The notes: generated by a model not told the origin, from the sequence alone. Numbered from the stretch's first letter, positions 33,301 to 39,370 are shown. The stretch: DNA of 64,000 nucleotides from Odontocerum albicorne (GCA_949825065.1 OX463854.1:19034103-19098102), one strand, 5' to 3'. A program made the numbers and translations.

Positions 33301-33516
33301 AGAAACCGACAGCCGCATGAAGAGCCCATGGATCTAGTAACACAGAGTGCCGAGCGCAGCCAAAGCAACTCTCCCTTCTTGGAAACCGATGACTTTGATC
33401 CCAGTTGGCACGTTATAGACACAGACTACGACTTGGACACCCCAAAGACAGCGGAAGGAGTGCCACCAGTTTTTGTTTTACCCCCACCGACATTTAATAA
33501 AACACAATTTGATTGA
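145..33516 (+). CDS. TEP/CD109-like thioester-containing protein gene (partial, 5' end outside window)
   Basis: Alpha-2-macroglobulin/complement family protein. Known members are secreted or membrane-tethered and bind targets covalently through an internal thioester; in insects they act as opsonins or septate-junction factors. Nineteen exons join in frame with GT-AG borders: 145-343, 1081-1206, 3435-3713, 5220-5450, 9312-9593, 10425-10653, 11672-12141, 13664-13896, 15904-15986, 18200-18312, 20384-20534, 22447-22697, 24273-24846, 25825-25973, 27092-27316, 28252-28386, 30495-30624, 31597-31784, 33268-33516. Visible product is about 1,431 residues in the order MG3-MG7, CUB, thioester domain, CUB, MG8. 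GCGEQ is at visible residues 760-764 and a catalytic-type His at 879. The intact thioester argues against Drosophila Mcr, which lacks it; TEP versus CD109 cannot be settled here. The first exon starts at codon position 3, so signal peptide and MG1-MG2 lie upstream. Confidence 0.93.
485..715. repeat. Fold-back repeat with hammerhead-like core
   Basis: Two inverted halves face each other around about 615. Each contains CTGAAGATGAGG...CTTGAAACCGGTA, a TACC-containing arm, then an AAACAGTGTTTGATAAAA-like end. A single half copy is at about 4305-4440. CTGANGA followed by GAAAC is the arrangement seen in hammerhead-bearing Penelope-type or retrozyme repeats; that assignment is inference. Confidence 0.7.
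1081..1206 (+). CDS. TEP-like gene exon (MG3/MG4 junction)
   Basis: 42 codons, phase 0 at both ends, acceptor TTGACAG and donor GTAACA. It ends in FKLGLPYTVK, the counterpart of the conserved KPGLPY motif that opens MG4 in this family. Confidence 0.88.
1305..1432 (+). repeat. tRNA-derived SINE, left part
   Basis: GGTTCAATTCCCATTGGA is a pol III B box, preceded by a degenerate A-box-like stretch. The following AGTCTGGTTTTTGCTGA body recurs in the SINE copies at about 5535-5725 and 55875-56085. It is interrupted at TTAA 1429-1432 by a piggyBac-like insertion and resumes at 2465. Confidence 0.65.
1433..2464 (+). mobile_element. piggyBac-like element inserted in a SINE (internally deleted)
   Basis: TTAA lies at both borders (1429-1432 and 2465-2468), and the flanking SINE halves read on across the insertion. 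The ends are related inverted repeats (ACATTTTTTGCGGG against ACATTGTAATCGGG). It carries an acidic transposase N-terminus, but the catalytic region is gone. Confidence 0.65.
1973..2182 (+). pseudogene. piggyBac-type transposase N-terminal fragment
   Basis: The ATG at 1973 opens about 69 codons rich in Asp, Glu and Ser (ESDDELFADNLS, DSEDDDDSEEDI), the composition typical of piggyBac N-termini. It then runs into unrelated AT-rich codons and stops. No DDD catalytic domain follows. Identity rests on composition plus the TTAA-bounded context. Confidence 0.5.
2465..2535 (+). repeat. SINE right part after piggyBac insertion
   Basis: The text TTTGGTTAGAAGACATTGCC...GACAATAATCC matches the tail of the copies at 5535-5725 and about 56000-56060. 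It therefore continues the SINE broken at 1432. Confidence 0.6.
2536..3434. other. Intron DNA, AT-rich
   Basis: Very AT-rich intron sequence. I see no element or gene in it. Confidence 0.5.
3435..3713 (+). CDS. TEP-like gene exon (MG4)
   Basis: 93 codons, phase 0 at both ends, donor GTGAGT. It continues the MG4 strand as VRVLDWSHKAVANATV and contains NAT as a possible N-glycosylation site. Confidence 0.87.
4305..4440 (+). repeat. Half copy of the fold-back/hammerhead-like repeat
   Basis: It holds CTGATGATGAGGG...TTGAAACCGG, a TTTTACCATTAC arm, and an end AATGTCTTTAAACCCC that is inverted relative to the start of the 485-715 copy. It lies directly beside the mariner at 4492. Confidence 0.65.
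4492..5134 (+). mobile_element. Mariner-type element, internally deleted
   Basis: TA at 4490-4491 and 5135-5136. The inverted ends share GTTTATTAAGTAAG. A degenerate plus-strand transposase can be read: an N-terminal RQFCKVYGPNVL-like piece, then a jump to HPPYSPDPATSDYHLF and a C-terminal piece ending near the right TIR. The intervening catalytic part is missing and stops interrupt the rest. Confidence 0.75.
5220..5450 (+). CDS. TEP-like gene exon (MG4 end to MG5)
   Basis: 77 codons, phase 0 at both ends, acceptor TTTCCCAG and donor GTAAGT. The product ends FPIYLTVQ...IILHYA, matching the MG5 entry strand of TEPs. Confidence 0.87.
5535..5725 (-). repeat. tRNA-derived SINE
   Basis: Read on the minus strand it starts with an A box (TGGCCTAGTAGG) and a B box (GGTTCAATTCC). 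A body with CAGTCTGGTTTTCACT follows, and a tail with TTGGTTGGAAGACAT and the AACCCACCAGGTTGTACTG motif shared with the LINE at 23055. It lies in the intron after the 5450 donor. Confidence 0.75.
5850..9080 (+). mobile_element. Jockey/CR1-type LINE, degenerate, split by a mariner
   Basis: Endonuclease remnant at about 5930-6130 (EDFNLNNES...MLDLVLSN), reverse transcriptase remnants at 6294-7134 (SLQTDKAIGPDGLSADIYK, TRVYLIFKSGDPLDFHNYR) and, after the mariner at 7286-8076, more RT and C-terminal sequence to 8991 (LEYASTVWAPHQF). The AFDKVDHNI motif continues directly across the insertion. Frames are broken, so it is inactive. An A-rich end lies at about 9060-9080. Confidence 0.85.
7286..8076 (-). 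mobile_element. Mariner element nested in the LINE
   Basis: TA at 7284-7285 and 8077-8078. The terminal repeats (CTAGGCTAGTCAAAAAGTTT and CTAGGTTAGTCAAAAAGTTT) extend about 28 bases. At about 790 bp it lacks the catalytic core. The minus-strand transposase keeps the helix-turn-helix half (DDPRSGRPKSAS...GISHGTTWHILAEVLGF) and the C-terminus (DHWTKCIDLMGDY). A 25-base-arm hairpin sits at the deletion joint, 7482-7538. Confidence 0.9.
9312..9593 (+). CDS. TEP-like gene exon (MG5) with Ser/Thr-rich insert
   Basis: 94 codons, phase 0, acceptor TTATTAG and donor GTGATT. The C-terminal half (LLVYFMRDDGELVVAS...DCFSNK) is clear TEP MG5. The first half is rich in Thr, Ser and Gln (TTTTQCPQDRRSSQS) and looks like a lineage-specific loop. 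The acceptor has a weak pyrimidine tract, so the exact start is less certain than the end. Confidence 0.8.
10425..10653 (+). CDS. TEP-like gene exon (MG6)
   Basis: Phase 0 to phase 1, acceptor TGTAG, donor GTAATT. VEQQWISDVVPPSST followed by LCLLSVSNSAL matches the MG6 entry, where other members read like 'LLAVDKSVLLL'. It continues toward the surface-loop or bait-equivalent segment. Confidence 0.87.
11375..11655 (+). repeat. Unclassified dispersed repeat, copy 1
   Basis: About 280 bases are collinear with 34920-35235 (shared AATAAATGTATGCTTTTAT, TAACAAATTCAT, GTCTGCAAATATCCTATT against GACTGCAAATACCCTATT). No coding sequence, TIR or tail was recognised. It ends just ahead of the branch and acceptor region of the 11672 exon. 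Confidence 0.7.
11672..12141 (+). CDS. TEP-like gene exon (MG6 end, MG7)
   Basis: Phase 1 to phase 0, acceptor TGTTTCAG, donor GTAATA. It holds the family hallmark YFPESWLWNIH, the VPDEITKWDTQVYCIS segment and the start of MG7. Its acceptor lies about 15-20 bases after the end of a dispersed repeat at about 11375-11655. Confidence 0.92.
12195..12315. repeat. Two direct repeats of about 50 bp, 67 bp apart
   Basis: CCTGACGATTGGATAGAACT... starts at 12195 and again at 12262. The two 50-base copies are nearly identical (one visible difference, CTCGAG against CTCGGG). Function unknown. Confidence 0.85.
12382..13098 (+). mobile_element. Pogo/Tigger-type element, 5' fragment
   Basis: It begins with a Tigger-like terminus (CAGTCGATTCCGCTTAATT followed by repeated CGCTTAATTGGG units) and carries a CENP-B-type N-terminal helix-turn-helix reading frame. 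The remainder is lost; a TTAA-bounded MITE lies immediately after it. Confidence 0.75.
12767..13102 (+). pseudogene. Tigger/CENP-B-like transposase N-terminal fragment
   Basis: The ATG at 12767 opens MPKNDFTLSSKIALLNKIKS, continuing with AEITAVPKSTISRLLQQK, a helix-turn-helix of the psq/CENP-B_N type used by pogo-group transposases to bind their ends. Recognisable homology stops after about 75 codons; the rest of the frame is unrelated and ends at the MITE border. No second HTH or DDE domain remains. Confidence 0.7.
13099..13325. mobile_element. piggyBac-type MITE
   Basis: Target duplications TTAA at 13099-13102 and 13322-13325 enclose 219 bases with perfect 14-base terminal inverted repeats CACGTTCACTGCGT. 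It is non-coding; TTAA duplication and the CAC-type ends are typical of piggyBac-mobilised MITEs. Confidence 0.85.
13664..13896 (+). CDS. TEP-like gene exon (MG7)
   Basis: Phase 0 to phase 2, acceptor TATTTTCAG, donor GTAATG. It encodes the beta-strand-rich end of MG7 and contains NVS as a possible N-glycosylation site. Confidence 0.88.
13950..15120 (-). mobile_element. Tc1/mariner (maT-like) transposon relic
   Basis: Minus-strand remnants include RIRRNPLRKQKIMSMEMGIS, a RSNGHLLTLSLRDIRKTRAK block and MVWWDVSYEGVTELHF, in the order helix-turn-helix, linker, catalytic region of a Tc1/mariner transposase. Frameshifts and stops break the frame. TIRs could not be fixed by eye. Confidence 0.75.
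15180..15580 (-). mobile_element. LINE 3' end fragments
   Basis: At 15430-15580 the minus strand reads like the C-terminus of an endonuclease-reverse transcriptase (NVYDRIRSEVIRDQCELK, GGRRGRIRPR). At 15180-15430 it matches the LINE end at 21900-22400 (SAVTLNQFKNCL, then a similar 3' UTR). These are probably pieces of two elements joined. Confidence 0.65.
15904..15986 (+). CDS. TEP-like gene exon (MG7 to CUB)
   Basis: Phase 2 to phase 1, acceptor TTTTCCAG, donor GTAATT. KEILVEPEGY is the near-invariant motif before the CUB domain in TEP, CD109 and A2M proteins. Confidence 0.92.
16130..16860 (-). mobile_element. Old mariner relic
   Basis: The minus strand reads TVDKK-stop-VLYDNHKHKKQW, the SETMAR/Hsmar-like 'DEKWVLYDN' catalytic region, and NDNILTAEIENNPTQTIHQL, the matching N-terminal helix-turn-helix. 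Several stops are present. Borders are approximate. Confidence 0.7.
17372..17841. mobile_element. Pogo/Tigger-type MITE
   Basis: TA duplications flank CAGTGGATCCCCGCCATTTG at the left and the inverted CAGTTGAATCTCCCTATTTG at the right. It is 470 bases and non-coding. Ends starting CAGT with a CCCC core are usual for Tigger elements. Confidence 0.7.
18200..18312 (+). CDS. TEP-like gene exon (CUB domain)
   Basis: Phase 1 to phase 0, acceptor AACTTCCAG. SLVGDITGPMAV corresponds to the conserved 'GD.lGp' strand just ahead of the thioester domain. Confidence 0.9.
18545..18605 (-). repeat. Short LINE/SINE tail fragment
   Basis: AACCTGGCGAGTTTATTGCC followed by ATCTCTTCCAACTT matches the tail shared by the SINEs and the LINE at 23055. 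Confidence 0.55.
18696..20019 (-). mobile_element. Pogo/Tigger element, 1.3 kb, internally deleted
   Basis: TA at 18694-18695 and 20020-20021. The ends CAGTGAAACCCCGTTTTTAC and CAGTGAGACCCCGTTTTTAC are inverted. Extra GCGGG...AACGTA motifs lie just inside both ends. It is inserted in the intron between exons 18200-18312 and 20384-20534. It carries a minus-strand transposase remnant without its catalytic core. Confidence 0.9.
18748..19556 (-). pseudogene. Pogo/Tigger transposase remnant, DDE domain deleted
   Basis: The ATG at 19556 (MSQQRKTLLIQEKRKIFEKV) begins a CENP-B-type helix-turn-helix. A one-base shift near 19480-19495 leads to RDLGIPITTLATIVKN and the second HTH (ASNGWIDHFKKRH). From there the frame is open for 238 codons but jumps straight to an acidic C-terminal tail (EVMDIDDIVDSHIHENLSDE), so the roughly 200-residue DDE nuclease is missing. 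In the family this protein binds its own termini and cuts with the DDE domain; only binding could survive here. Confidence 0.85.
20384..20534 (+). CDS. TEP-like gene thioester exon
   Basis: Phase 0 to phase 1, acceptor TGTTTTAG, donor GTAATT. It encodes NLERLISLPMGCGEQNM, so the Cys-Gly-Glu-Gln thioester is intact. In active members the Cys and Gln side chains form the reactive beta-Cys-gamma-Glu bond. Confidence 0.95.
20640..20830 (+). repeat. Possible LINE 3' end remnant
   Basis: The weak reading GRIKKGRIRMK ... NVEEVKVVWIEKFRDW resembles the end of endonuclease-reverse transcriptase LINEs seen better at 49000-49500. Heavily decayed. Confidence 0.4.
21171..21526. repeat. Inverted repeat with arms of about 70 bp
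   Basis: The left arm (21171-21245) and right arm (21456-21526) are near-complementary. Both contain GACTGACCTGGACGGAGGCA in opposite orientation, then GCATTTTATGTTATCC and the TAGGGTGATGATGAG/CATCACCCTATA ends. About 210 pyrimidine-rich bases separate them. Confidence 0.85.
21900..22400 (+). mobile_element. LINE 3' fragment
   Basis: Broken plus-strand frames read RGHQLKLSNTKFHN, RVVQSWNESPS and TLN-FKNCLDKFL, the usual C-terminus of jockey/CR1-type reverse transcriptases. A 3' UTR shared with 15180-15430 follows. It ends just before the acceptor of the 22447 exon. Confidence 0.7.
22447..22697 (+). CDS. TEP-like gene exon with catalytic-His motif
   Basis: Phase 1 to phase 0. It encodes FQRQMGFRHLSGGFSAFGG, ASTWLTAF and NEGRVFHKEMK. 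The His aligns with complement C3 in the context 'IHQEM', where His directs the thioester toward hydroxyl targets; A2M has Asn there. Spacing from the thioester Cys is 118 residues, close to 116 in C3. Confidence 0.93.
23055..24060 (-). mobile_element. Jockey/CR1-type LINE, 3' third
   Basis: Minus-strand RT C-terminus from about 24050 (LLPPILLDGSIIPL, VLIDNTLSWQDQINEVSRR, LLFPILDYADVCYLD) to about 23360 (RSSFFTSSFTVHAVRLWN), with one frame break near 23665. The 3' UTR ends in TTGGTTGGAAGAGATTGCC...GGCAATAAGCCCGCCAG, the same tail the SINEs use. 5' truncated, as is normal for LINEs. Confidence 0.88.
24273..24846 (+). CDS. TEP-like gene exon, thioester domain with charged insertion
   Basis: Phase 0 to phase 1, acceptor CTTATTTTTCAG. 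It starts GGLRSDTSSIALAAYV and ends GDKMWWEA, both recognisable thioester-domain helices. Between them, at about 24525-24797, are roughly 90 extra residues rich in Glu, Lys, Asp and Arg, where other members have a short loop. RNFVKR is a possible basic cleavage site and NIS a possible N-glycosylation site. Confidence 0.9.
25825..25973 (+). CDS. TEP-like gene exon (thioester domain)
   Basis: Phase 1 to phase 0, acceptor TTTGAAG. It encodes SLSVSIETTGYAMLSML and ARWLSLHRNAQGGFTSTQ, the standard last helices of the thioester domain. Confidence 0.94.
27092..27316 (+). CDS. TEP-like gene exon (thioester domain end, CUB)
   Basis: 75 codons, phase 0 at both ends, acceptor AACATTGCAG. DTLIGLQALLALRS continues the 'STQDT..AL.AL' helix and is followed by the beta strands of the second CUB half. 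It is more GC-rich than the flanking introns. Confidence 0.92.
27712..28180. mobile_element. Pogo/Tigger-type MITE
   Basis: TA flanks at both ends. The left end has CAGTTGAGCATCAATTATCT and a CCCAATTATCCG core; the right end inverted has CATTAGTCCCGATTATCCG and a GGCCACT core. Non-coding. It lies just upstream of the 28252 exon. Confidence 0.65.
28252..28386 (+). CDS. TEP-like gene exon (CUB end to MG8)
   Basis: 45 codons, phase 0 at both ends, acceptor ATTTATAG and donor GTATTC. It contains four Cys in CKENQTWCMCAALLE-type context and the possible glycosylation site NQT. Confidence 0.85.
28925..29015 (-). repeat. LINE/SINE tail copy
   Basis: GTACAACCTGGCGGGCTTAT, TTGCCATGTGGCAATA and TTTCTAACGAACCAAC match the tail of the LINE at 23055 and the SINEs. 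Only the tail is present. Confidence 0.7.
29250..29660 (+). repeat. LINE reverse transcriptase C-terminal remnant
   Basis: Decayed reading RIPRSIVGRSLRYKFRNIHI, then KTDDIFRWN-KRCWHDHVDR, corresponding to the 'RMLRSMLGVSLRDRIRN...WAGHV.R' end of endonuclease-reverse transcriptase LINEs. Many stops. Confidence 0.55.
30495..30624 (+). CDS. TEP-like gene exon (MG8, receptor-binding domain)
   Basis: Phase 0 to phase 1, acceptor GTGTTTTAG and donor GTGAGT. FPEMALLEVQLPTGYAPD matches the A2M receptor-binding signature ('s.MaivdV.lpSGf.pd'). Confidence 0.93.
30983..31490 (-). mobile_element. Mariner element, truncated copy (same family as 39672 and 54617)
   Basis: The right terminus ends CCTTTGATCAAGGTGGTAG at 31490. 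Homology to the 54617 element runs leftward to about 30983 and stops inside the transposase gene. The minus strand reads ENRKLTIRELAEDLNIAYGS and DILVSD, an HTH. The catalytic half and other TIR are missing. Confidence 0.85.
31597..31784 (+). CDS. TEP-like gene exon (MG8)
   Basis: Phase 1 to phase 0, acceptor TATTTTCAG and donor GTAAGT. It ends ATVLVYDYYHTETSQTA, the conserved last MG8 strand of TEP and CD109 proteins. Confidence 0.93.
33268..33516 (+). CDS. TEP-like gene terminal exon
   Basis: 82 codons and a TGA stop at 33514-33516; acceptor ATTCTTTTCAG. After SYTIPESCPYDRN the tail is acidic and Pro-rich and ends in KTQFD. I see neither a hydrophobic GPI-attachment tail (as in CD109) nor the multi-Cys tail of many mosquito TEPs, so this isoform looks secreted. 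Confidence 0.87.
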   Translation, partial: SYTIPESCPYDRNRQPHEEPMDLVTQSAERSQSNSPFLETDDFDPSWHVIDTDYDLDTPKTAEGVPPVFVLPPPTFNKTQFD

Positions 33517-36065
33517 GGAGATTTCCTAGGGTAGGCCCAAGTGCCATAATATATTGTACTTTTTTTTATTATTATTTCATTTTCATATTGAAATTTAATT
33601 GTATTTGATATTTTTATACTTTCAATTAATTAAACTTATTGATTAATTACATTGATCAAATCAGTGGTAAGATGTGATAAATTTTATATACAATATACAC
33701 TCGTATAATATAAAATACTTAATATATATGTATCGATCACTTTTAATTCTGTAACAATTTTGAAAAAGAAAAGAACTAAGGTTGTGAAAAAAATCTATAA
33801 AAAAATTTCATTAAGGAATATCAATTGAAAAAATGATATATTTTTTATTATTCTCATTTCGAGGCTAGACATTCGGTGTAATGTTTTCTCAATTTCTGAA
33901 AACGTAAAAAATAATTATATTTGTTTTGAAACTTATTTACAATGGAGCTAGTTTTATTCACATTAAGTAACATGTTATTTTTTTAAATTATATTTAAAAT
34001 ACATGAATTGTAGATTCAAATAAATCAGAATGGTGGCTCCTCCTAACCCAATGTTTGGTAATACTGTACTGTCAAATTATTGTAAGTTTATCTTCAGTTT
34101 AAAAAGTTTATAATTGAGTATTGTGTGGTAATTAAGTAAATTATAATTGGAAATGAAGCAATGTACCTTAATCCTCTTTCTAATAGGAAATGTGACATCC
34201 AAGATCACTGGCCTAAAAGCACAGGTGACATGATCCCAAAATAAGATATTTGTTACTATTTGTTGGGAATATCAAAGAATTCTGTTTGGTGAATTTGAAA
34301 AGTGAAATACTACGGCACTGGGAATATTGTCCTTATTATAAAAATTGAGAATGCTCAAAGAGGTAAAAGTACTGGCAACTTGCTGGGCTGTTGAAACTCC
34401 AGGCCTTAAACCGCTTTTTAAGAGTAATTTTCCTTCTTCCAAAATGGACCTTAAATTCATTGTCACTACTATTTTTTTCATACTCAAGTGTGTCGCTGCC
34501 GGTTGAGTCCCTTTTGGCAGTTCCCTCGTCATGAAGTGACATTGTGATCATAATAAATAAAAAGAATTTCGATCTTCTAATGTTGATAGAGCTGGATGGG
34601 AACTTATTTTGCTCTGCATAACAGCATAGGTGGTGGTGGGATTGAACTGAACTACAATAAAAGTCTGTTAATTTGAAATTCAATGAATCAAATTTCACAA
34701 AAAAATCGCATTTCAAATTACACAATCACTAAAAAAAATTGAATTTGTGCGACATTTCCTAACGGCTGGGAATATCGCCGTTGTTTTTTCTTACTGTAAA
34801 AATAATGTAAGTCGAGTTAAGTTTTGTTGAAATATATCCGAAATATTGAGACATACTCGTAATAACATATTTTACACAAGAAAACAATTAGACTTGCATA
34901 AAAAAACTTTATGATATGATGGATTGATTTATCGACCAATAAATGTATGCTTTTATGACCAAAAGATTTATAACAAATTCATTGGAAATATTATAAACAA
35001 AACATCTTTACAGTGAACACTTTACTGTTGAATGAGTGACTTGTTGGGTATCATGGCTTCACATCATCACTTAATCATGGTGCGTCTTCAATTTTTTTAA
35101 ATTTGATACAAGCCTAAAAATGATTTATTTAATAAAAAAAATCGATTTTATTCTCGAGATAAGTTCATAATATTTCTCATTTGCTATCTACTAAAAACTA
35201 TTTAGTTGTAGACTGCAAATACCCTATTGCGCATGGTTGGGCGAGTTTTGATTTTGGCTTAGCATGAAACTTATGAGTGTCGTTTAGATTAGTGAAGCAT
35301 GATTGCACACACAAAGTCATGTCACATTCTAGCATATTATTTATTTAAAACAAAATGGAAAACTAATTTTTATTCATTCATATAATAGTGTTCGATGTTT
35401 TCTGAAATACACATGTTATATTAAAATAATTTAGTAGACTCTTAATATTTGAGAGCAGTTATATTTTGAAATCTTATAATTTTATTTTGTCAGTATATTT
35501 TCTAAAATTATTATTATTTTGCAGTTATCGATTTATTTTTATGAATACTCATTGTTTATAGGCATATTTTAAAAGGGTATTTAAAATAAAAGTATAAGCG
35601 TGGACTACATGAGAATGAAAATAACTTAACAATTTAAAAATTTGTTTTGTATTGTTTGTATTCAAAATCATCAGTTAATGTTTATCTAAGAGGCTGGTAT
35701 ACTCGACAAGAGGCTAATTTGTATTATCTCAAAATTCAAACAAAATTTATGAGAAGTACTTAAAAAAATTATAAAATCAGAAATCGCAATTATGAGATGA
35801 AGAGTATGCTTCTTTTGTTTTTTTTTAACTGTTTATATAAATTATTTTTAGTAAATTGTTTTGTAATTTTTTACTATAATGATAACCATGTCAGTGTTAT
35901 GTTATGTTAAATAAAAAAATACAAACGTGTTCAACACTAAGTTATTCTCTTTATTTTTAATTTTCCTTTTGTTTTATTCACATTCTTTCATATTATCTCC
36001 AGTGAAGATATAGCTAAAAAATTCTTATTTTTACTTTGATACCTACCAATGATAAAGTTTTCTTA
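33517..36065. other. Downstream of TEP gene, no gene seen
   Basis: AT-rich DNA that includes the 3' untranslated region of the TEP-like gene (length not determinable) and the dispersed repeat at 34920-35235. A possible pogo end lies at about 34652 (CAATAAAAGTCTGTTAATT). No further gene recognised. Confidence 0.5.
34920..35235 (+). repeat. Unclassified dispersed repeat, copy 2
   Basis: Same order of blocks as 11375-11655, with indels; this copy is slightly longer. No coding potential seen. Confidence 0.7.
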
Positions 36066-36067
36066 TA

Positions 36068-37216
36068 CGAGAGTTGCTACTTAAGTTTTGAGATATGGCA
36101 ACACCAGTGTAGATACGTCAAATCTGACATCAGCATCGTAAAGTTTGACGTTTTTAATGGTATACATGCTCAGAAAGTTTTATCATACGAGTGCTATTTG
36201 TGTTGTTTACAGCGACTTGAAAAATTCATCTCGGCCAAAAATGGAATTAAATCGTGAACATTTTCGTGCGATGATTTTTTATGATTTTCGACGTGGACTA
36301 ACTCAACCGTATGCCGATTAACTCTCTTCGACATTTGGTGATGAAGCACCATCCCGAGCCACTGTGTTTCGCTGGTTTTCCGAATTCATTCATAGTCGTA
36401 GTTCGCTCCAGAACAAATTTCGTGTAGGTCGTCCAAAATCAGTCGTGCCAGAAAACATCGATGCTGTGCGTGAACTGATATTGCAAAATCGTCATGTAAC
36501 TTATCGTGAGATTGAGGCATGTTTGGGCATTAGTTCCACTCGCATACATTCAATATTGCATGAACATTTGGCTATCAAAAAGATTTGTTCGCGTTGGATA
36601 CCGCATAATTTGACAATCGCTCAAAAAAAGGCTCGTGTCGATTGATCCAAAGAAATGTTGAAAAAATTCAATCGCGGTGCTTCAAAAGACGTCTATAAGA
36701 TCACGACAGGCGACGAATCATGGATCTATGCATATGAGCCAGAAACTAAACAGCAGTCGGTTGTATGGGTCTTTCAAGACGAGCCAAATCCAACAAAAAT
36801 GTTCGCGCACGAAGCGGCAAAACCAACCGCCGAAGACGGATCATTCTCCACCATGACAATGCGAGCTCTCACAAATCGGCTCAAACAAGTGACTTTTTGA
36901 GCACTCAAAACATTGAATTGATGGGTCATCCACTGTACAGTCCTGATTTGACACCCAACGACTCTTTTTATTCCCGAACATCAAAAATAAATTGCGAGGT
37001 CAACGTTTTTCAACACCTGAAGAAGCGGCTGATTCGTTCAAAACGCATGTTTTGAAGTTACCTCATTTGGAGTGGAAAAAGTGCTTCAAAAATTGGTTCA
37101 AACGTATGCAAAAGTGTATTGATCTTCATGGAGAGTTTTGAAAAACAATAAAGTCATTTTCGATGATAAATATTTGTTTTTACTTGTCTGTCTCAAAACT
37201 TAAGTATCAACCCTCG
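36068..37216 (+). mobile_element. Mariner element, near-complete but inactive
   Basis: TA at 36066-36067 and 37217-37218. The termini CGAGAGTTGCTACTTAAGTT and CGAGGGTTGATACTTAAGTT are inverted. It is 1149 bp and contains a broken transposase. Confidence 0.92.
36241..37141 (+). pseudogene. Mariner transposase pseudogene
   Basis: Starts at ATG 36241 (MELNREHFRAMIFYDFRRGL). In-frame stops follow near 36320 and 36643. HTH parts are FRWFSEF and RVGRPKSVV...ACLGISSTRIHSILHEHL. The first catalytic Asp is in TGDESWIYAYEPETKQQS; a small deletion and frameshift near 36830 lead to HHDNASSHKS (second Asp) and HPLYSPDLTPND (third), the mariner D,D34D arrangement. It ends near TGA at about 37139 after MQKCIDLHGEF-like codons. 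Cannot make active enzyme as it stands. Confidence 0.88.
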
Positions 37217-37849
37217 TATAACACTTAATCCAGAGGGCAAGATTCTTCTTGTTAGATTCCTTATGTCTGCTGGTCGTGATCTTTCTGGTCCATCTGCCCC
37301 TACTTTGGGCATCTTGGAGGGCTGCCATCACAGAGGACCTTGATGCATACCTGACTTTGTCAGTCTATCGGATTGGTGGTTTATCTCTTTGTCTTGTCGT
37401 TCCTCCACATTGCCCGTTAGCTCCTCTACGTACTCAATAGCAAAAAAATAATGTTTTGTTTTAATAAATTTTTTGGCTATTTGGTTAAAATATAGTTATT
37501 GATCCATGACTTGTATATTTGAGCTCTTATATATGGAGAATGAGGTAAAGAGAAGAACAAGAATGGCAAAAAATGCAATGCTAATTCAATCTAGAGATTG
37601 AGAACAATCGAAGTCTCTCATCTATTTTATATTCGTATATATATGGGCTCTTCGAACAAGAGAGAGATGAAAAATACACTTTGTAGATAAAGTCTTGGAG
37701 GCATATGTAAGAAATTCTATGGATGGCAATGTGCAAAATATATCAATTTTGAACTAATTACATGTCACACTATCAGTTTAAAAATAGGTCTTTCAAATTT
37801 TTAGACACATTACTTGCATAAAGGACAGTACAAATAAAAGAGTGATTTC

Positions 37850-38420
37850 GACAGTTCAGTGTTGTCTGCAAGTCAGTTGAAAGTGATCCCTGTTCTGGAA
37901 GGCCTGTACAACTAGAATGTCTGAAAATGTGGAACATGTACTCACTGCAATTAATGAAATTCATTTGACTCTGCAAAGTTAGAAAGAAGCCCTTGGCATT
38001 CCAAAAAACGTTGTTTCAGAAATTTTGACACAATCTGGGAATGAGTTTTGTGGCAGCAAACTTCGTTCCAGAGTTCCTGATGCTGCATCAGAAGCTCTGG
38101 AACAAATTTTGAGTTACCCAGGACATTTTATCCGAGTGTAACTTGTCCAGGGCATGTTTGAAATGTCTTCAACACTGGTGATGAATCATGAATCTATGCT
38201 ACAACCCTGAAACAAAAGCTCAGTTATCTCAGTGGAAAATACCGAAAGAGGAAAGAAAGCGCACCAATTTCAAGACAATATTCATTGTTTACTTGGACTA
38301 GAATGGTGTTAATCATTATGAATATAAACGATGTCACGAAGAATAAAGCGTATTACTGAGGAGATTGAAAGATGGCATTATCCTTGAGAAAGGGGTGACT
38401 GACAGCTTTGTTACGATAAC
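37850..38420 (+). mobile_element. Ancient mariner relic
   Basis: Scattered homology on the plus strand: SVESDPCSGRPVQLE, a KEALGIPKNVVSEIL helix, TGDES-stop-IYA, and SQWKIPKEERKR. No TIRs recognised. It belongs to a different lineage from the neighbouring element at 36068. Confidence 0.6.
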
Positions 38421-39089
38421 GTACTGACTCGATCATCTCTAATCATTCTTTTTATTAAACACTGTTTAGTTAAGTCCATCCATCTCTATATCGCTGACAT
38501 TACTCCCAGCAATTTTTGACTGCGCTAAAATAACTTTTTAGCTAAATAAGTTTAAATGATATGGGGCAGATCTAGCAGAATATGACGAAGCAGCTATTTT
38601 AAAAGCTGAATTTAGAAATTACTTTGCCAAATGGATTGAACGCTGAAATTAGCCTGTGGTTTCCCAAGCAGAATACTTACTGTTGCTCTAGGGCAGCTTT
38701 TTTTTTGTATTGTATGTCGGATAAAAAATGGACAAACCTATATGTAAAAGAGATACAATTTACAAAACATTTTATGGTTTATTTGAAATAATCCCATTTC
38801 AATCTTGTATGTGCTCAAATTTCAAGCGTGGGAAATCTATTGATCACCTTTTTCCTCTTAAATTAGAGCTGCGGTCTGTTATCATCAGGACTACGTCTCT
38901 TGAGATGTTGAATCCCAGCTATCCTTCCATATTTCATGCATTGCTACAAAGGGAACCCTGGTGTTATCCAACCTTTCCACATGGCCTTGCCAGTGGTTTC
39001 TACCTCATCTCAAACATCCTCTACTTCGCATATTTCTCGGATATGAGTTTCTAGCTCTATATCTTGCCTGCAATAGCTTTGAGGGATTT

Positions 39090-39370
39090 CATTTCATTAG
39101 TTCTACGCATATGTTCAAGACTATTTCATAGGTTATACATTTTCATGCTTTGTAAATTTTGACTTCGTCTATTTTCATGTTATTTCAGACTACATATTTT
39201 AGGCATCTGGAGACAGCAGCAGTTTTATTTACTTGGCCTCTTATTTCTCTATGGAGATCATTGTAACTGAGCAAATTGACACCTAGATACGTTTGAATTC
39301 CATCACTTGTTGGTTTGTCATCAATCATAATTTGGCATCTCACAGCATTTATATGTGAAAGATTAAGTTT
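39090..39370 (-). repeat. LINE reverse transcriptase remnant
   Basis: The minus strand reads VRCQIMIDDKPTSDGIQTY, LGVNLLSYNDLHREIRGQ and VNKTAAVSRCLKYVV in one frame, the thumb-side region of endonuclease-reverse transcriptase LINEs. Confidence 0.65.

Noticed and set aside
145..33516. Assignment of the TEP-like gene to Drosophila Mcr orthologues
   Set aside because: Mcr has lost the thioester Cys/Gln, whereas GCGEQ is intact here.
37249..37440. 63-codon hydrophobic frame (plus strand)
   Set aside because: No ATG start. The region looks more like decayed LINE sequence in antisense, but I could not support that either.
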